64,000 nt of DNA from positions 992,001 to 1,056,000 of the forward strand of contig NZ_CP144683.1 of NCBI RefSeq assembly GCF_036687315.1, read 5' to 3'. Under the pieces are notes generated by a model. The model worked only from the letters and a program-made list of their open reading frames with translations. It was not told the DNA's origin and did not search any database. The position numbers and the translations under genes were made by a program. Of the stretch, positions 1 to 7,455 are shown piece by piece. This stretch comes from Sphingopyxis sp. TUF1 (lineage in GTDB: Bacteria; Pseudomonadota; Alphaproteobacteria; Sphingomonadales; Sphingomonadaceae). The first letter of the stretch is position 1. Every line of letters begins with the position of its first letter.

Positions 1-778
1 CATGGTCGCCCGCGAGCCGGTCGAGCCGCCGCGCCGCGCCGCGCAACAGCGCCGGGCCGCCGTCGCTGCCGTCGAACGTCTCCATGATCGCGCCGAGATC
101 GCCTGCGAGCCGTTCGCCCTTCTGCATCGCCGCGCGCGCTTCGGACAGTTCGGCATCTTCGCCGGGTAGCGGATCGAGCGCCCGTAATTCGGCGACGCAA
201 TGGCCCAGCCATTCGCGGTCACGCTCGGCTTCGGAAATCGCGGCGCGCGCGGCGGCCAGCTTTTCCTCGGCGGCGCGCCATGCCGAATGAGCGGCGGCGA
301 CCGCGGCGGTGTCGGCGCGCGCATAGGCGTCGAGCAGCGCGCGGTGCCCCGCTGGCGCGAGCAAGCCGCGATCGTCGTGCTGGCCGTGGATTTCGACGAG
401 ATGCCCGCCGACCTCGCGCAGCAGCGCCGCCGAACAGGGCTGATCGTTCAGGAACGCGCGGCTGCCCCCGTCGGCTTTGAGCGTGCGGCGCACGATCAGC
501 GGCTCGCCCGGTTCCTGCGTCAGATCATTGTCGGCGAGCAGCGCGGCGAGCGGGCTGTCTGCCGCGGGCGCGGTAAAGCTCGCCGTCACCTGCGCCTTGT
601 CCGTCCCTTGCCGCACCAGCGCGCTGTCGGCGCGTGCGCCGAGCGCAAGGCCCAGCGCGTCGAGCAGGATCGATTTCCCCGCCCCCGTCTCGCCGGTCAG
701 CACGCCCAGCCCGGCCTCGAAATCGAGGTCGAGCCGTTCGATCAGAACGATGTTGGCAATGGACAATGCGGTCAGCAC
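1..778 (-). CDS. recN: DNA repair protein RecN, N-terminal part
   Basis: RecN is an SMC-like ATPase that acts early in double-strand break repair. The gene runs off the left edge, so only about 259 N-terminal residues are visible. A GTG at 776-778 starts the protein (MLTALSIANIVLIERLDLDF), followed by a Walker A motif GETGAGKS near residues 29-36. Further on come the RecN-typical segment HLVEIHGQHDD (a Q-loop region) and the start of the coiled-coil arm, rich in Ala, Glu and Arg. It lies downstream of bamD on the same strand, an order common in alphaproteobacteria, but a palindromic repeat separates the two. The family call is firm. The GTG start is inferred from the alignment-like N-terminus, since no ATG is available nearby in frame. 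Confidence 0.93.
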   Translation of the reverse strand, partial: MLTALSIANIVLIERLDLDFEAGLGVLTGETGAGKSILLDALGLALGARADSALVRQGTDKAQVTASFTAPAADSPLAALLADNDLTQEPGEPLIVRRTLKADGGSRAFLNDQPCSAALLREVGGHLVEIHGQHDDRGLLAPAGHRALLDAYARADTAAVAAAHSAWRAAEEKLAAARAAISEAERDREWLGHCVAELRALDPLPGEDAELSEARAAMQKGERLAGDLGAIMETFDGSDGGPALLRGAARRLDRLAGDH

Positions 779-826
779 GCGCCGTCCTTACCGCAGAACA
801 AAATACGAATCTATTCGGTAGTCGCA

Positions 827-904
827 CGTCGCCCCCGCGAAGGCGGGGGCCGCTATCGGCATCGTGAATGGTCGCTGGCGGCCCCCGCCTTCGCGGGGGC
901 GACG
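827..904. repeat. Paired palindrome, family A (bamD-recN intergenic)
   Basis: Two 25-bp arms, 827-851 and 880-904, are perfect inverted copies of each other, and each arm is itself a near-palindrome (core CCCCCGCGAAGGCGGGGG). The spacer is 28 bp. The left arm is identical to 56046-56070, so this is a dispersed family. RNA from this region could fold into one long hairpin or two short ones. Confidence 0.9.
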
Positions 905-912
905 GCCAGGCA

Positions 913-1707
913 TCAGGCGCTCGGCGCGTGCCGTTGCATCAGCTTATAGGCGCGCTCATACCATTCATTGCCCGGATAGTTGGCGCCGAGCACCGCCGCC
1001 GACTTCTTTGCCTCGGCCGGAATGCCGAGCGCGAGATAGGATTCGGTCAAACGGTACAGCGCCTCGGGCGCGTGGCTGGTCGTCTGATATTTGTCGACGA
1101 CCTCGCGGAACCGGATCGACGCCGCCAGCCAGTTCGAGCTGCGCTGATAGAAGCGGCCGATTTCCATCTCCTTGCCCGCAAGATGGTCCTGCACCAGATC
1201 GATCTTGAGTCGCGCGTCGGCGGCATAGCGGCTATCGGGATAGCGGCGGACGATCTCGCCGAGCGCCGCCTGCGCCTGCTGCGTGATCTTCTGGTCGCGC
1301 GTGACGTCGCTGATCTGTTCATAATAGCTGAGCGCGATCAGATAATAGGCGTAGGGCGCGTCCTTGTTGCCCGGGTGGATCGCAAGGAAACGCTGCGCCG
1401 CCTCGATCGCCGGGGTATATTCGCGGTCCATATAATAGCTGAACGAGCTCATCAGCTGCGCCCGGCGCGCCCACGGCGAATAGGGATGCTGACGCTCGAC
1501 CTCGTCGAACAGCGCCGCGGCGAGGCCATATTGCTGGCGGTCGAGCCGCTCCTGCGCAGCGCGGTACAGCGTATTGACGTCGCGCGCGACATACCGCGTG
1601 TCTTTCTTGACGCCGCTGCCCCCGCCGCAGGCGGCCAGCATGGGCGTGATCACAAGTGCGGCGGCGAGCAGGCGCAGAGGCGCGCGCGAAGGGACAAGCT
1701 GAGTCAT
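913..1707 (-). CDS. bamD: Outer membrane assembly lipoprotein BamD
   Basis: BamD is the essential lipoprotein of the BAM complex that inserts beta-barrels into the outer membrane. The 264-residue product starts MTQLVPSRAPLRLLAAAL and has a lipobox ending in AAC at about residue 27. TPR-like helices fill the rest: residues 45-150 contain YRAAQERLDRQQYGLAAALF and the conserved RQHPYSPWARRAQL, and the FLAIHPGNKDAPYAYYLIAL segment is diagnostic. The open frame extends 54 codons further upstream, but that part has no signal sequence, so the ATG at 1705-1707 is preferred. Next genes: a cyclophilin upstream (85-bp gap) and recN downstream. Confidence 0.95.
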   Translation of the reverse strand: MTQLVPSRAPLRLLAAALVITPMLAACGGGSGVKKDTRYVARDVNTLYRAAQERLDRQQYGLAAALFDEVERQHPYSPWARRAQLMSSFSYYMDREYTPAIEAAQRFLAIHPGNKDAPYAYYLIALSYYEQISDVTRDQKITQQAQAALGEIVRRYPDSRYAADARLKIDLVQDHLAGKEMEIGRFYQRSSNWLAASIRFREVVDKYQTTSHAPEALYRLTESYLALGIPAEAKKSAAVLGANYPGNEWYERAYKLMQRHAPSA

Positions 1708-1792
1708 GCGCGCGGTATAGCCACAGCGCGGATGAACGCAAAATAAATGATGGGCTGACTGTCGGGTTTCGCAGTCGCCTCGGGACGCGGGA

Positions 1793-2497
1793 TCATCCGC
1801 CTTTGACGACGCAGCCCTTGGCCAGATCGGCGGGCGCGGGGACGCGGCGCGCGGTTCGGATCGTGACATGCGGCTCGAGGATCTGGCCCACCATCACCCC
1901 CTCGCCCGCGGTCGGCGAGATCGGCGCGTTGAAAATCGCCGCAGCAACGTCGGCGCCTGCGACAATCTCGCCAAACACCGCAAAGCCCGCGCCGTCGCCG
2001 CCCGGGGCGTCGGCGTCGAATCCCTTTATGTCGGAAAGCAGCAGGAAAAAGTCGGTCGTCGCATCGCCGGGATTGAGCCGCGCCATCGACAGCGCGCCCT
2101 TGCAATTGGTGAGACCGGTCTTGGTCGTCGGCTCGTGCGCGATCGGCGGGAAATTCCGGCTCGCGTCGCCGCGATTGCCTGCCTGGATCAGTTGGTTCGC
2201 CGAACCCCAGCTTTTGGTCGAGCGGTAAAATTTGAACCCATCCATCCGCTTCGTATCGACGTAGCGCAGGAAATTGGCGGCGGTCACCGGCGCGCGCTTG
2301 TCCTCGATCCGCAGGGTGATCGTCCCCAGATCGGTCTTGAGCGCGACATAGGGCCGCGTGTCGGCATCCACGACCGGCGTTGCGGGCGCGGGAATGGAGG
2401 GCACCGGCGGCGGCAAGTGCGTCGCCTGCGGTGGAATAGAGGGCGATTGGGCGGCGAAGATCAGCGCGGTAACAAGGTTCAGCATGGCGCCGATCAT
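1793..2497 (-). CDS. Exported peptidyl-prolyl cis-trans isomerase (cyclophilin type)
   Basis: A 234-residue cyclophilin that should catalyse X-Pro isomerisation during folding of exported proteins. Residues 1-17 form a short signal-like hydrophobic stretch (MLNLVTALIFAAQS from Met5), followed by a Pro-rich linker. The cyclophilin fold begins near residue 50 with VALKTDLGTITLRIEDKRAP. Family landmarks are NFLRYVDTKRMDGFKFYRS, the GALSMARLNPGDATTDFFLL block (usually GxxSMAR...SAxSQFFI) and FAVFGEIVAGADV. It lies upstream of bamD on the same strand, which fits a role in envelope biogenesis. Met5 (2485) is an equally plausible start. Substrate is unknown. Confidence 0.9.
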   Translation of the reverse strand: MIGAMLNLVTALIFAAQSPSIPPQATHLPPPVPSIPAPATPVVDADTRPYVALKTDLGTITLRIEDKRAPVTAANFLRYVDTKRMDGFKFYRSTKSWGSANQLIQAGNRGDASRNFPPIAHEPTTKTGLTNCKGALSMARLNPGDATTDFFLLLSDIKGFDADAPGGDGAGFAVFGEIVAGADVAAAIFNAPISPTAGEGVMVGQILEPHVTIRTARRVPAPADLAKGCVVKGG

Positions 2498-2622
2498 AAA
2501 CGCAACCGCACCCCCGAAGCGAGTGGTTTTGGATCATCGCGTAGGACCGCCCGCACGATGCATGCTCGATTGGAAAATAGCGAAGGGCGCGCTAGGCCGT
2601 GCACGGTCAGGAGAGCCTTGCG

Positions 2623-3303
2623 ATGCCCGATACCCCCGATGACGAGACTGCCCCCCAACCAGCGCCCCCGATGGCGACAGAGGTCGGATCGCGCTTTTTA
2701 CGCTACCTGCCGCTCATCACGATCGCGCATTTCGTCATCGGCCTGCCTGCGCTGATCGCCTCGCTCGCGCTGGCCTATTTCGCCTTTGTTCAGGCCGACG
2801 CAACGCAGAAGATGCAGACCGGTGGGGCCATGCCCTTCGTGACTGTCGGGACGAGCAATGTCGATGCCGAAGGCAACCCCGACATCGCGCTGACGCTGAC
2901 GAACAACGGCGTGGGTCCGGCAATCCTGGGGCCGATCGAAATCCGCTATAAGGGAAAGCCCGTGACAACGCCGATCGACATGCTCGAGCGCTGCTGCACC
3001 GCGACCGACGCGCGCGGCCTGTCGTTCGCCACCGCACCTTCGAGCCGTATCGCGGTGCGGCCCGGCGAGACTATCGAAATCCTCAGCCTGCCCCGCACCC
3101 CCGTGAGCGAAACGGTCTGGCGGACGTTCAACGTCGAGCGGTGGAAACTCGATGTTCGCTCCTGTTATTGCTCGATCTTCAACGATTGCTGGATAACCGA
3201 AGGGATGCAGGGACTGCCCAAGCCCGTCAAGCAATGCCCCGCCGACTGGTCGCTGTACGACGAAGATGCGCGACAGCGGTTCGCGACTGGCAATAAGGGA
3301 TAA
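2623..3303 (+). CDS. Hypothetical membrane-anchored protein
   Basis: I do not recognise this 226-residue protein. After an acidic, Pro-rich N-terminus there is one clear membrane span near residues 37-60 (ITIAHFVIGLPALIASLALA and following). The remainder is probably extracytoplasmic and beta-rich: it contains FVTVGTSNVDAEGNPDIALT, GVGPAILGPIEIRYKGKPV and six cysteines, including CC in the middle and CYC...C later. The sequence TLTNNGVGPA resembles a domain often seen in single-pass proteins of unknown function. The start at 2623 is chosen because AGGAGAG lies 7 bases upstream; an in-frame ATG at 2599 lacks such a site. It stands alone, divergent from the cyclophilin gene. Confidence 0.8.
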   Translation: MPDTPDDETAPQPAPPMATEVGSRFLRYLPLITIAHFVIGLPALIASLALAYFAFVQADATQKMQTGGAMPFVTVGTSNVDAEGNPDIALTLTNNGVGPAILGPIEIRYKGKPVTTPIDMLERCCTATDARGLSFATAPSSRIAVRPGETIEILSLPRTPVSETVWRTFNVERWKLDVRSCYCSIFNDCWITEGMQGLPKPVKQCPADWSLYDEDARQRFATGNKG

Positions 3304-3338
3304 TTAAACCGATCGGTTGACTATGACAATCGATGTGT

Positions 3339-3364
3339 CATGTTCAACCATATGGTTGAACATG
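3339..3364. promoter_or_regulatory. 26-bp perfect palindrome, likely ArsR-family operator
   Basis: A perfect palindrome with centre CAACCAT|ATGGTTG covers the start codon and first eight codons of the downstream ArsR-type gene, so its left half encodes the MFNHMVEH N-terminus. Two smaller symmetric elements lie just upstream: ACCGATCGGT at 3308-3317 and TGACA...TGTCA at 3324-3340. Such palindromes are usual for autoregulated ArsR/SRPBCC operons. The overlap with the coding start suggests repression by blocking initiation or early elongation. Confidence 0.7.
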
Positions 3365-3744
3365 ATTCGTACACTCTCGACACCATCTTCCAGGCTCTCG
3401 GCGACGCGACGCGGCGGGCGATGCTGGGCGAGCTCGCCGACGGCGAACGCAGCGTCGGCGCACTGGCCGAACCCTTTACAATGTCGCTCGCGGCGGCATC
3501 GAAACATATCAAGGTCCTCGAAAAGGCGGGCCTTGTCCGCCGCGACGTCCGCGGAAGGACACATATGTGCAGCCTGAATCCGGTTCCGCTGATGCGCGCC
3601 GACCAGTGGCTCGATATTTATCGCCGCTTCTGGACGGGCCGTCTCGACACCCTCGAACGGCTGCTTGGCGCCGCGCCGACGCGGCCGCCCAACTCACCTG
3701 CTTCCCCGAACAACAAGGAGAATCATGATGACGACGACGCTTGA
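3340..3744 (+). CDS. ArsR-family winged-helix repressor
   Basis: A 134-residue metalloregulator-type winged helix protein, the group usually paired with SRPBCC domain proteins rather than with metal efflux. The core TLDTIFQALGDATRRAMLGE is the classic ArsR N-terminal helix, followed by the recognition region SLAAASKHIKVLEKAGLVRR (residues about 49-68) and a wing (RDVRGRTHMCSL). No CVC metal-binding motif is seen, so it probably does not sense metals directly. Translation from the ATG at 3340 lies inside a palindromic operator; an alternative ATG at 3352 would give MVEHDSYTL. The C-terminal end overlaps the next gene by 17 bases, implying translational coupling. Confidence 0.88.
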   Translation: MFNHMVEHDSYTLDTIFQALGDATRRAMLGELADGERSVGALAEPFTMSLAAASKHIKVLEKAGLVRRDVRGRTHMCSLNPVPLMRADQWLDIYRRFWTGRLDTLERLLGAAPTRPPNSPASPNNKENHDDDDA

Positions 3745-4261
3745 CCAGGATCGTTTCGGCACGCTGACCGAACCGGCCACGCTGACGATTTCCCGTATGC
3801 TCCCCGGTCCAATCGATCGGGTCTGGACCTATCTGACCGACAGCGAACTGCGCCGGCAGTGGCTGGCGTCCGGGGCGATGGAACAAAAGGTCGGCGCGCC
3901 GGTCGAGCTCGTCTGGCGCAACGACGAACTCACCGACCCGCCGGGAACGGCGCCCGAGGGTGTGAGCGGTGACCACCGGATGCTGTGCAAGGTTCTCGCG
4001 ATCGATCCGCCGCGGCTGCTGTCGATCAGCTGGGGCAGCACCGGCGGAGTGACCTTCACGCTCGAGGAAAAAGACGGCGAAGTGCTGCTCACCATCATCC
4101 ACAAGCGCATCGAGGATCAGAGCGTCCTGCTCAACGTCAGCGCGGGCTGGCACGCGCATCTCGACGTCCTCGAGGCGCGCACGCGCGGAACCGAACCGGC
4201 GCCGCACTGGGACAATTGGGCCCAGCTGCGCGAACTATATGCGGAGCGCTTGTTCGACTGA
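3728..4261 (+). CDS. SRPBCC (AHSA1-like) family protein
   Basis: A 177-residue START/Bet v1-fold protein of the AHSA1 family. These proteins bind hydrophobic ligands in a deep pocket, and members paired with ArsR regulators have mostly unknown ligands. Characteristic segments are LTISRMLPGPIDRVWTYLTD at the N-terminus, RRQWLASGAM, and the C-terminal GWHAHLDVLEARTRG. The start at 3728 has AAGGAG seven bases upstream; the adjacent ATG at 3725 is also possible. It overlaps the ArsR gene and is followed 22 bases later by a strong intrinsic terminator, so the two form a closed bicistronic operon. Confidence 0.88.
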   Translation: MTTTLDQDRFGTLTEPATLTISRMLPGPIDRVWTYLTDSELRRQWLASGAMEQKVGAPVELVWRNDELTDPPGTAPEGVSGDHRMLCKVLAIDPPRLLSISWGSTGGVTFTLEEKDGEVLLTIIHKRIEDQSVLLNVSAGWHAHLDVLEARTRGTEPAPHWDNWAQLRELYAERLFD

Positions 4262-4283
4262 GCACAAGGGAAAGGATGACGGA

Positions 4284-4310
4284 GGGGCCGCGCGCGCGGC
4301 CCCTTTTTTT
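4284..4310 (+). terminator. Intrinsic terminator of the ArsR/SRPBCC operon
   Basis: A 20-base self-complementary block at 4284-4303 (GGGGCCG ... CGGCCCC) is followed directly by seven T residues at 4304-4310. This is a textbook Rho-independent terminator for plus-strand transcription, 22 bases after the SRPBCC stop codon. Confidence 0.9.
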
Positions 4311-4340
4311 GTGTTTGGCAGCGGGCCGAAGCGGACCAAT

Positions 4341-4479
4341 ATCCTCCCTGTCGCGCAGCGATGGGGAGGTGGCAGCGCGAAGCGCTGACGGAGGGGGCAT
4401 GGCGCCGACATCGCGGCCCCTCCGCCACCGCCTGCGGCGGCTGTCCCCCTTCCCATGGCCTTCGGCCACAGGGAGGATT
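4341..4479. repeat. About 140-bp dispersed repeat, family E, copy 1
   Basis: The block opens with TCCTCCCTGTCGCGCAGCGA and closes with the inverted end CACAGGGAGGA. Inside are GGGGAGGTGGCAGCGCGAAG, GGAGGGGGCATGG and GGCCCCTCCGCC. Related copies sit at about 8496-8626 and 54275-54408. No coding potential is credible. It fills most of the 310-bp gap between the SRPBCC gene and pnp. Confidence 0.85.
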
Positions 4480-4520
4480 CAACTTCTCCCTCTCGCCCGA
4501 GACGGACATCCTCCGGAACG

Positions 4521-4547
4521 AAAAAGGGGCCACCTCGCGGCAGCCCC
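4521..4547 (-). terminator. Intrinsic terminator of pnp
   Basis: Read on the minus strand, GGGGCTGCC, a short loop and GGTGGCCCC form a stem (4526-4547), followed by five T residues (complement of 4521-4525). It lies about 25 bases beyond the pnp stop codon and ends the translation/RNA operon. Confidence 0.8.
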
Positions 4548-4571
4548 TTCTCTGTTCGCTAACCGAAAGAC

Positions 4572-6887
4572 TTAGTCCTTCAGGAAATCAGGCACATGAC
4601 CCTGATCTTCCGGACCGTCGCTGCGTTCGCGGCCGCGATCGCCTCTGGGACCACGATCGCCGCCACCATCGCGGCGGGGGCCACGATCGCGGCCGCCGCG
4701 GCCGCGGTCGCCGCCGTCGCGGCGCGGGCCGCGGTCGCCGCGGTCACCACGCTCGCGAGGCTCGCGCGGCGGGCGGGTGTCTTCGAGTTCCTCGCCGGTT
4801 TCCTGGTCGACGACGCGCATCGACAGGCGAACCTTGCCGCGCGGGTCGATCTCGAGCACCTTGACCTTGACTTCCTGACCTTCGGACAGGACGTCGGCTA
4901 CCTTTTCGACGCGCTCATTCTTGATTTCGCTGACGTGGACCAGGCCGTCCTTGCCGCCCATGAAATTCACGAATGCGCCGAAATCGACGAGGTTGACGAC
5001 CTTGCCGTCGTAGATTTTGCCGACTTCGGCTTCCTCGACGATGCCGCTGATCCACTTGCGGGCGGCCTCGATCTGGTCGAGGTCGCTCGACGAAATCTTG
5101 ATCAGACCTTCGTCGTCGATGTCGACCTTGGCGCCGGTGGTTGCAACGATCTCGCGGATCACCTTGCCGCCGGTGCCGATGACGTCGCGAATCTTCGCCT
5201 TGTCGATCTGCATCGTTTCGATACGCGGAGCGTGCGCCGACAGTTCGGTGCGCGCTTCGCCCAGCGCCTTGTTCATCTCGCCGAGGATGTGCGCGCGGCC
5301 TTCCTTGGCCTGATTGAGCGCGGCCTCGAAGATCTCACGCGTAATGCCCGCGATCTTGATGTCCATCTGCATCGTCGTGATACCCTCCGACGTGCCCGCG
5401 ACCTTGAAGTCCATGTCGCCGAGATGATCTTCGTCGCCAAGGATGTCGCTGAGGATCGCATAATCCTTGCCTTCGAGGATCAGGCCCATCGCGATGCCCG
5501 ACACCGGCCGCTTGATCGGCACGCCGGCGTCCATCATCGCGAGCGAACCGCCGCACACCGACGCCATCGACGATGAGCCGTTCGACTCAGTGATGTCGCT
5601 GGTCAGGCGGATCGTATAGGGGAACTCGTCCTTCGTCGGCAGCACGGGGTGCAGCGCGCGCCACGCGAGCTTACCATGACCGACTTCGCGGCGGCCCGGC
5701 GCGCCGAAGCGGCCGACTTCACCGACCGAATAGGGCGGGAAGTTATAATGCAGCATGAAGTTCTGGTACGACAGGCCGTTCAGGCCGTCGATCATCTGCT
5801 CCGCATCCTTGGTGCCAAGCGTGCAGGTCGCGATCGTCTGCGTTTCACCGCGGGTGAACAGCGCCGATCCGTGCGCGCGGGGCAGGAAATGCGTTTCGGC
5901 GACGATCGGACGAATCTGCGTCGTCGTGCGTCCGTCGATGCGCTTGCCGTCCTTCAGGATCGCGCCGCGCACGATTTCCGCTTCGAGCTTCTTGGTCAGT
6001 TTGATGCCCGCCATCACCTGCTGCGGGTCCAGCCCGTCGGCGGTGAACTGCTCCTTCGCCTTCGCGCGCGCTTCGTTGAGCGCGTTCGAGCGGGCCGACT
6101 TGTCGGTCAGCTTGTAGGCGGCGGCGATGTCCTTGCCGATCAGCTTCTTGAGCTTGTCCTTGATGTCGGCATTGTCGTCCGACGATGCGATTTCCCACGG
6201 ATCCTTGGCGGCCTGTTCGGCGAGCTTGACAATCGCCTTGACCACTTCCTTGCACGCGTCGTGCGCGAACAGGACGGCGCCCAGCATGACCTCTTCCGAC
6301 AGCTCATTGGCTTCGGATTCGACCATCATCACCGCATCGTAAGTGGCGGCGACGACCAGGTCGAGGTCGCCTTCGGCAACCTGCGCGTCGGTCGGATTGA
6401 GGATATATTCGCCGTCGATATAGCCGACACGCGCGGCGCCGATCGGGCCCATGAAGGGCACGCCCGAAATGGTGAGCGCGGCCGACGCCGCGACCATCGC
6501 GAGGATGTCGGGCTCGTTATGGCCGTCATAGCTCAGAACCTGGGCAATGGCGTTGATTTCGTTATAGAAACCTTCGGGGAACAGCGGGCGGATCGGACGG
6601 TCGATCAGGCGGCTGACCAAAGTTTCCTTTTCGGTCGCGCCGCGTTCGCGCTTGAAGAAGCCGCCCGGGATGCGGCCTGCGGCCGAATATTTTTCCTGAT
6701 AATGGACGGTCAGCGGGAAGAAGTCCTGCCCGTCCTTCACCGACTTGGCGGCGGTCACGGCGCACAGGACGACCGTTTCGCCCAGCGTCGCCATCACGGC
6801 GCCGTCGGCCTGACGGGCAACCTTGCCCGTTTCGAGGGTCAGCGTTTCACCGCCCCACTCGATCGATACTTTTTTCACGTCAAACAT
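4572..6887 (-). CDS. pnp: Polynucleotide phosphorylase
   Basis: PNPase is the phosphorolytic 3'-5' exoribonuclease of the RNA degradosome. The 771-residue protein has two RNase PH domains (about 10-230 and 310-540), a KH domain with [11 protein letters not shown], and an S1 domain starting [17 protein letters not shown]. Family landmarks are [20 protein letters not shown] and [20 protein letters not shown]. Residues 703-771 form an unusual low-complexity tail rich in Arg, Gly and Asp with near-repeated [10 protein letters not shown] units, ending in an acidic segment. Arg-Gly-rich tails of this kind often bind RNA or RNase E, which is an inference here. It is the last gene of the rimP-to-pnp operon, after rpsO, with an intrinsic terminator just beyond. 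Confidence 0.97.
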   Translation of the reverse strand: MFDVKKVSIEWGGETLTLETGKVARQADGAVMATLGETVVLCAVTAAKSVKDGQDFFPLTVHYQEKYSAAGRIPGGFFKRERGATEKETLVSRLIDRPIRPLFPEGFYNEINAIAQVLSYDGHNEPDILAMVAASAALTISGVPFMGPIGAARVGYIDGEYILNPTDAQVAEGDLDLVVAATYDAVMMVESEANELSEEVMLGAVLFAHDACKEVVKAIVKLAEQAAKDPWEIASSDDNADIKDKLKKLIGKDIAAAYKLTDKSARSNALNEARAKAKEQFTADGLDPQQVMAGIKLTKKLEAEIVRGAILKDGKRIDGRTTTQIRPIVAETHFLPRAHGSALFTRGETQTIATCTLGTKDAEQMIDGLNGLSYQNFMLHYNFPPYSVGEVGRFGAPGRREVGHGKLAWRALHPVLPTKDEFPYTIRLTSDITESNGSSSMASVCGGSLAMMDAGVPIKRPVSGIAMGLILEGKDYAILSDILGDEDHLGDMDFKVAGTSEGITTMQMDIKIAGITREIFEAALNQAKEGRAHILGEMNKALGEARTELSAHAPRIETMQIDKAKIRDVIGTGGKVIREIVATTGAKVDIDDEGLIKISSSDLDQIEAARKWISGIVEEAEVGKIYDGKVVNLVDFGAFVNFMGGKDGLVHVSEIKNERVEKVADVLSEGQEVKVKVLEIDPRGKVRLSMRVVDQETGEELEDTRPPREPRERGDRGDRGPRRDGGDRGRGGRDRGPRRDGGGDRGPRGDRGRERSDGPEDQGHVPDFLKD

Positions 6888-7023
6888 GTGGTTTCCTTCG
6901 CCCGCCGGGCCCTATGCCGGGCGGGGCCTCTGTGTCCGGGCAGTCCGGCCCGGGGCGGTGCGGGGCCGTTTCTTGGCCCCTTGCTTGCGAAACCGCCGCC
7001 GAATTGCGGCGGTTCCTCCAACT

Positions 7024-7118
7024 CCGTTCGCCCTGAGCTTGTCGAAGGGCCTTTCTTCCTTCTCGAAGAAAAGGACGGGGTTTCGACAAACCCCGGATCA
7101 AGTCCGGGGCCGAACGGA
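7024..7118. repeat. Chimeric palindrome (families C and B) between rpsO and pnp
   Basis: A family C arm (CCGTTCGCCCTGAGCTTGTC, 7024-7043 and onward) is matched by a disrupted right arm. Only TTCGACAA (7082-7089) and CGAACGG (7111-7117) remain, and a family B hairpin (CCCCGGATCAAGTCCGGGG, 7091-7109) sits between them. The rest of 6888-7023 shows no gene. Confidence 0.7.
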
Positions 7119-7128
7119 TAAAATGAAA

Positions 7129-7150
7129 GCGGCTCCGAACCCGGAGCCGC
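7129..7150 (-). terminator. Hairpin after rpsO (terminator or attenuator)
   Basis: GCGGCTCCG and CGGAGCCGC form a nine-pair stem with a four-base loop, 10 bases after the rpsO stop. On the minus strand it is followed by TTTCATTTTAT. This could reduce read-through into pnp or act as an RNase processing site, as known for the rpsO-pnp junction in enterobacteria. Confidence 0.75.
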
Positions 7151-7160
7151 CCTCGAATTC

Positions 7161-7430
7161 TTATTTACGAAGACCCAGCTTCGCGATCAGCGCCTGATAG
7201 CGGCCCTCGTCCTTCTTGCGAAGATAGTCGAGGAGGCTGCGGCGCTTGTTGACCATCATCAAAAGGCCGCGGCGGCTGTGGTTGTCCTTGTGGTGCGCCT
7301 TGAAATGCTCGGTCAGCGTGTTGATGCGGTCGGTGAGGATCGCAACCTGGACTTCCGGCGAACCGGTGTCGCCCTTTTCGCGGGCATTGTCCTTGATGAC
7401 TTCGGCTTTGCGCTCGGCGGTAATCGACAT
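7161..7430 (-). CDS. rpsO: 30S ribosomal protein S15
   Basis: S15 binds the central domain of 16S rRNA early in 30S assembly. The 89-residue product has the normal family length. Conserved segments are [40 protein letters not shown] and [20 protein letters not shown]. It lies between truB (25 bp upstream) and pnp (downstream, after a hairpin and a chimeric repeat). This rpsO-pnp order is widely conserved. In other bacteria S15 represses its own translation through its leader; nothing specific to this is visible in the 25-bp gap. Confidence 0.98.
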   Translation of the reverse strand: MSITAERKAEVIKDNAREKGDTGSPEVQVAILTDRINTLTEHFKAHHKDNHSRRGLLMMVNKRRSLLDYLRKKDEGRYQALIAKLGLRK

Positions 7431-7455
7431 AGTTTCTTTCCTCGAACATCATGGC

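Noticed and set aside
827..904. CRISPR-like interpretation of the palindromic repeats
   Set aside because: Copies are dispersed inverted pairs, not regularly spaced direct repeats with unique spacers, and no cas genes are present.
3352..3354. Alternative start of the ArsR gene
   Set aside because: Possible (MVEHDSY...), but the ATG at 3340 gives a common N-terminal form of the family; kept as a remark.
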